Positions 61,782 through 64,000 of a stretch of 64,000 nucleotides of DNA are shown here, one piece after another. The notes under the pieces were generated by a model. It searched no databases. It was given only the letters and a program-made list of their open reading frames with translations, and was not told the DNA's origin. Position 1 is the stretch's first letter, and each line of letters opens with the position of its first letter. The DNA lies in assembly GCA_002342065.1 (NCBI GenBank), contig DDPF01000016.1:186001-250000 (forward strand), written 5' to 3'. The position numbers and the translations under genes are program-made. Source of the stretch: Bacteroidetes bacterium UBA2475 (GTDB lineage Bacteria; Bacteroidota; Bacteroidia; B-17B0; Aurantibacillaceae).

Positions 61782-64000
61782 TTACTTGATCTTCAACCTC
61801 AATCCCAAATACAACATTCTCCCATAAATAGGTCCCCAAACCATGCTGGCATCAAAGTATTTATTAAATGGCAGGTCGCTTGAAACTATTGGATTTGTTT
61901 GTTTATAGTTCAATGCATTTTCAACTCCTAAATAAATATTAAAATCAGCTTTTGATATTTTAGTTAAGTAAGTTATTTGTCCTAATACATTATAAAATTC
62001 AGGAGAGTATTCTCCACGCTGAAGATCTGATGGATTAGTTGTTGTAGATGGTAAACGTTTAGCACCGTTGTATTGACCAGTAGCATCAAATTGCCAGTGA
62101 CTGTTCTTAGTTTCGTAACTAAAGTTAATAAAGGCACGATGTTTTGATACCATTGCTTTTTGCAACAGACCTTGTTTAAATTCCATTTTCGTATCTACAT
62201 AACGGTAAGCAGTTTTAATAAAGAAACGTTTTTTTGGTTCCATATTAAATTCAAACTGCATGGTGTTAGAGTAGGAGGGGCCGTCTAAATTATAGATCAA
62301 AACCTGTTGCGTGTTATTATCCACATCAACTACCACCTGGTCTTTAAAATCGGTGCGATAAACATCTAAAGTAATGTAAGCATCGCGGTAATTGACTTTA
62401 AACTTTTGCGTATAGTTCAAACCATAATTATAACCAACCTCCGGTTTTAAACCATAAGGCATACTAAGGTCAGAACTTTGCACGATCCATTCTCTTGATG
62501 ACGCCATTAAGTAAGCATTATCAGCAAAAATATTTGCAGTACGCAAAGCTCTGCCACCACTAAAACGTAACACCGAATTTTGTGTAAATGCATAACGCAA
62601 ATGTAGACGTGGGGTAAAAAATAAACCGTAATAATTATGGTAATCTGCACGAATGCCGGCAACGACATTAAATTTTTCGCCACGGTTATGTGCAAATTCT
62701 AAAAATGTTCCTGCAACCTGCTCAAGGCGCTTGTATTTGTATAGATTAAATGTTTCATTCACGTCATCATTTAAAAAACTTGCGCCAATTTTATAAGTGT
62801 TATTGGTTGTTTTAATTAATCCCTGGAAAATATAATTTGCATAAAATGTTTTTTCAGCACCTGTATAAATATTATTACCAAAAAAACTGCTTTGATCATG
62901 ATTTAAATACGAAAGCTGCAAACCCATACTGGTTCCGGGTTTTTTACGAAAAACAAAACCTGTTTTACTAAACACTTCCCATTTTTCATTATCAATTCCA
63001 AGCTGGTATAAAGGCAAGGTGTCATGATGCGCATGCGAATGTCCGGCAACTTGTCCGCCGTTACGGGTATCTTTTAAATACGAACCACCAAACTGTGCTT
63101 CAAAACTTTTTCCGCTGTTGTAAGAATACTTATTCATAAAATTATATTGTTTACCCGCTGGAATATCAGCGAAACCATCGCCGTTATGGTCTTGCAACAT
63201 GGGGTTATAACTTACGTGATTTAAAAGTCCCACAGCAAATTTTTGATTAACGCGGTGCGCTAAATTTAAATTGTATTCGTTCCTTCCGTTCTCGTTACCA
63301 TAAGCATTAAAGTTGACTTTGTCAGAATGCTCAGGGTTTTGAAGTTCTGTATTTATCTGTCCTGTAAAACTTTCGTATCCATTTATAACCGAACCTGCAC
63401 CTTTACTTAATTGTATAGATTGGATCCAGGTGCCCGGAATAAAAGTGAGCCCGTAATTTCCGGCAAGGCCCCGCATGTAAGGCATGTTCTCTTTTGTAAT
63501 TTGCGCGTATTGTCCCGAGAGCCCTAACATTTGAATTTGTTTTGTTCCGCTCACCGCATCTGCAAAATTCACATCAATACTTGGGTTGGTCTCAAAACTT
63601 TCCGACAAATTACAACAGGCAGCTTTCATCAACGAACGCTCATTTAAAATTTCTGTTTTAATTGGATTCAAATAAGAAATTTCTGTTCCGTTTGTATAAT
63701 ACACAATTTGTACTTCCTGCAACTCGACCCCATTCTTTAATACAAGCAATAAATATTTACTTGTATCTGTTACGCTAACAGTATCGCTCTTGTAACCAAT
63801 AGCGTTAATAATTAGACGATCGGTTTGCGAAGAAGTATTTAATTTAAAATTACCGTTCTTATCGGTAGTAGTGGCAATGGAAGTTTTATCCCATACCAGT
63901 GTAACGCCGGGCACAACGGTGGTATCTTTTTTTTGAGAGATCTCAACCACCTTGCCTTTTATTTGTGCTTTAACACATAGTATATTTACTATGCTTAATA
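61782..64000 (-). CDS. TonB-dependent receptor (5' end outside window)
   Basis: An outer membrane TonB-gated receptor. The frame is open to the right edge: the codons before the first internal GTG (63950) read LSIVNILCVKAQIKGKVVEI, which is the end of a signal peptide (cleaved after K-A-Q) and the first strand of a carboxypeptidase-like domain. The true ATG therefore lies past 64000. The plug domain has QIQMLGLSGQYAQITKENMP and LSKGAGSVINGYESFTGQIN, and the barrel ends GRMLYLGLRLKIK. A CC pair (KAACCNLSESFETNPSIDVN) in the plug and a His-rich loop (HSHAHHD) in the barrel hint at a metal-related substrate such as copper or zinc; that is only a guess. Confidence 0.9.
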   Translation of the reverse strand, partial: LSIVNILCVKAQIKGKVVEISQKKDTTVVPGVTLVWDKTSIATTTDKNGNFKLNTSSQTDRLIINAIGYKSDTVSVTDTSKYLLLVLKNGVELQEVQIVYYTNGTEISYLNPIKTEILNERSLMKAACCNLSESFETNPSIDVNFADAVSGTKQIQMLGLSGQYAQITKENMPYMRGLAGNYGLTFIPGTWIQSIQLSKGAGSVINGYESFTGQINTELQNPEHSDKVNFNAYGNENGRNEYNLNLAHRVNQKFAVGLLNHVSYNPMLQDHNGDGFADIPAGKQYNFMNKYSYNSGKSFEAQFGGSYLKDTRNGGQVAGHSHAHHDTLPLYQLGIDNEKWEVFSKTGFVFRKKPGTSMGLQLSYLNHDQSSFFGNNIYTGAEKTFYANYIFQGLIKTTNNTYKIGASFLNDDVNETFNLYKYKRLEQVAGTFLEFAHNRGEKFNVVAGIRADYHNYYGLFFTPRLHLRYAFTQNSVLRFSGGRALRTANIFADNAYLMASSREWIVQSSDLSMPYGLKPEVGYNYGLNYTQKFKVNYRDAYITLDVYRTDFKDQVVVDVDNNTQQVLIYNLDGPSYSNTMQFEFNMEPKKRFFIKTAYRYVDTKMEFKQGLLQKAMVSKHRAFINFSYETKNSHWQFDATGQYNGAKRLPSTTTNPSDLQRGEYSPEFYNVLGQITYLTKISKADFNIYLGVENALNYKQTNPIVSSDLPFNKYFDASMVWGPIYGRMLYLGLRLKIK

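Overview
The window is a chromosomal stretch of an AT-rich Bacteroidota bacterium. The evidence is type IX secretion C-terminal domains of both A and B kinds, TonB-dependent receptors, a PorE-like TPR/beta-propeller/OmpA protein, Bacteroidota promoter boxes (TAnnTTTG) in front of many genes, and no clear Shine-Dalgarno sequences. A heme A synthase and a mitochondrial-type citrate synthase suggest an aerobic, free-living member of the Flavobacteriia/Sphingobacteriia/Chitinophagia group; I cannot place it further.

Layout. 1-8.8 kb: the start of a 17-residue-repeat exported protein, rimO, a TPR histidine kinase overlapping a K+ channel, then a reverse-strand run of priA, a ZIP transporter and a methyltransferase. 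8.9-16.4 kb: PorE-like protein, prfC, and a glycosyltransferase/asparagine synthase pair. 16.4-21.6 kb: a signalling group made of a beta-propeller sensor with a SpoIIE-type phosphatase, a lipoprotein, a SiaB-like kinase and a SiaC-like phosphoprotein. 21.8-27.0 kb: class I aldolase, accD, an ECF sigma factor, a protein that looks like a dual-membrane-spanning anti-sigma factor, and a PKD lipoprotein. 27.2-32.7 kb: TonB receptor, outer membrane protein and small enzymes.

33.0-37.3 kb is the accessory part. Two related GNAT-like genes lie at its ends, each with a different small partner gene: a HigA-like Xre protein and a 46-residue protein. Both pairs look like toxin-antitoxin modules. Between them lie a serine-recombinase remnant ending on a tRNA-like 3' end with its own terminator, a protein fragment, a perfect 23-bp inverted repeat and a DDE transposase.

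37.4-64 kb returns to core genes: a pseudouridine synthase with an unusual start, a Crp/Fnr regulator, a pirin/YceI/FMN-reductase/pirin cluster, several T9SS cargo proteins (one PNGase F-like), uvrA, citrate synthase, enolase, heme A synthase, a site-2 protease and a TonB receptor that runs off the right edge. Intergenic spaces carry several families of palindromic repeats.

The best candidates for little-described biology are the Sia-type phosphoswitch driven by a propeller sensor, the sigma factor/two-membrane anti-sigma pair, and the GNAT-like modules.
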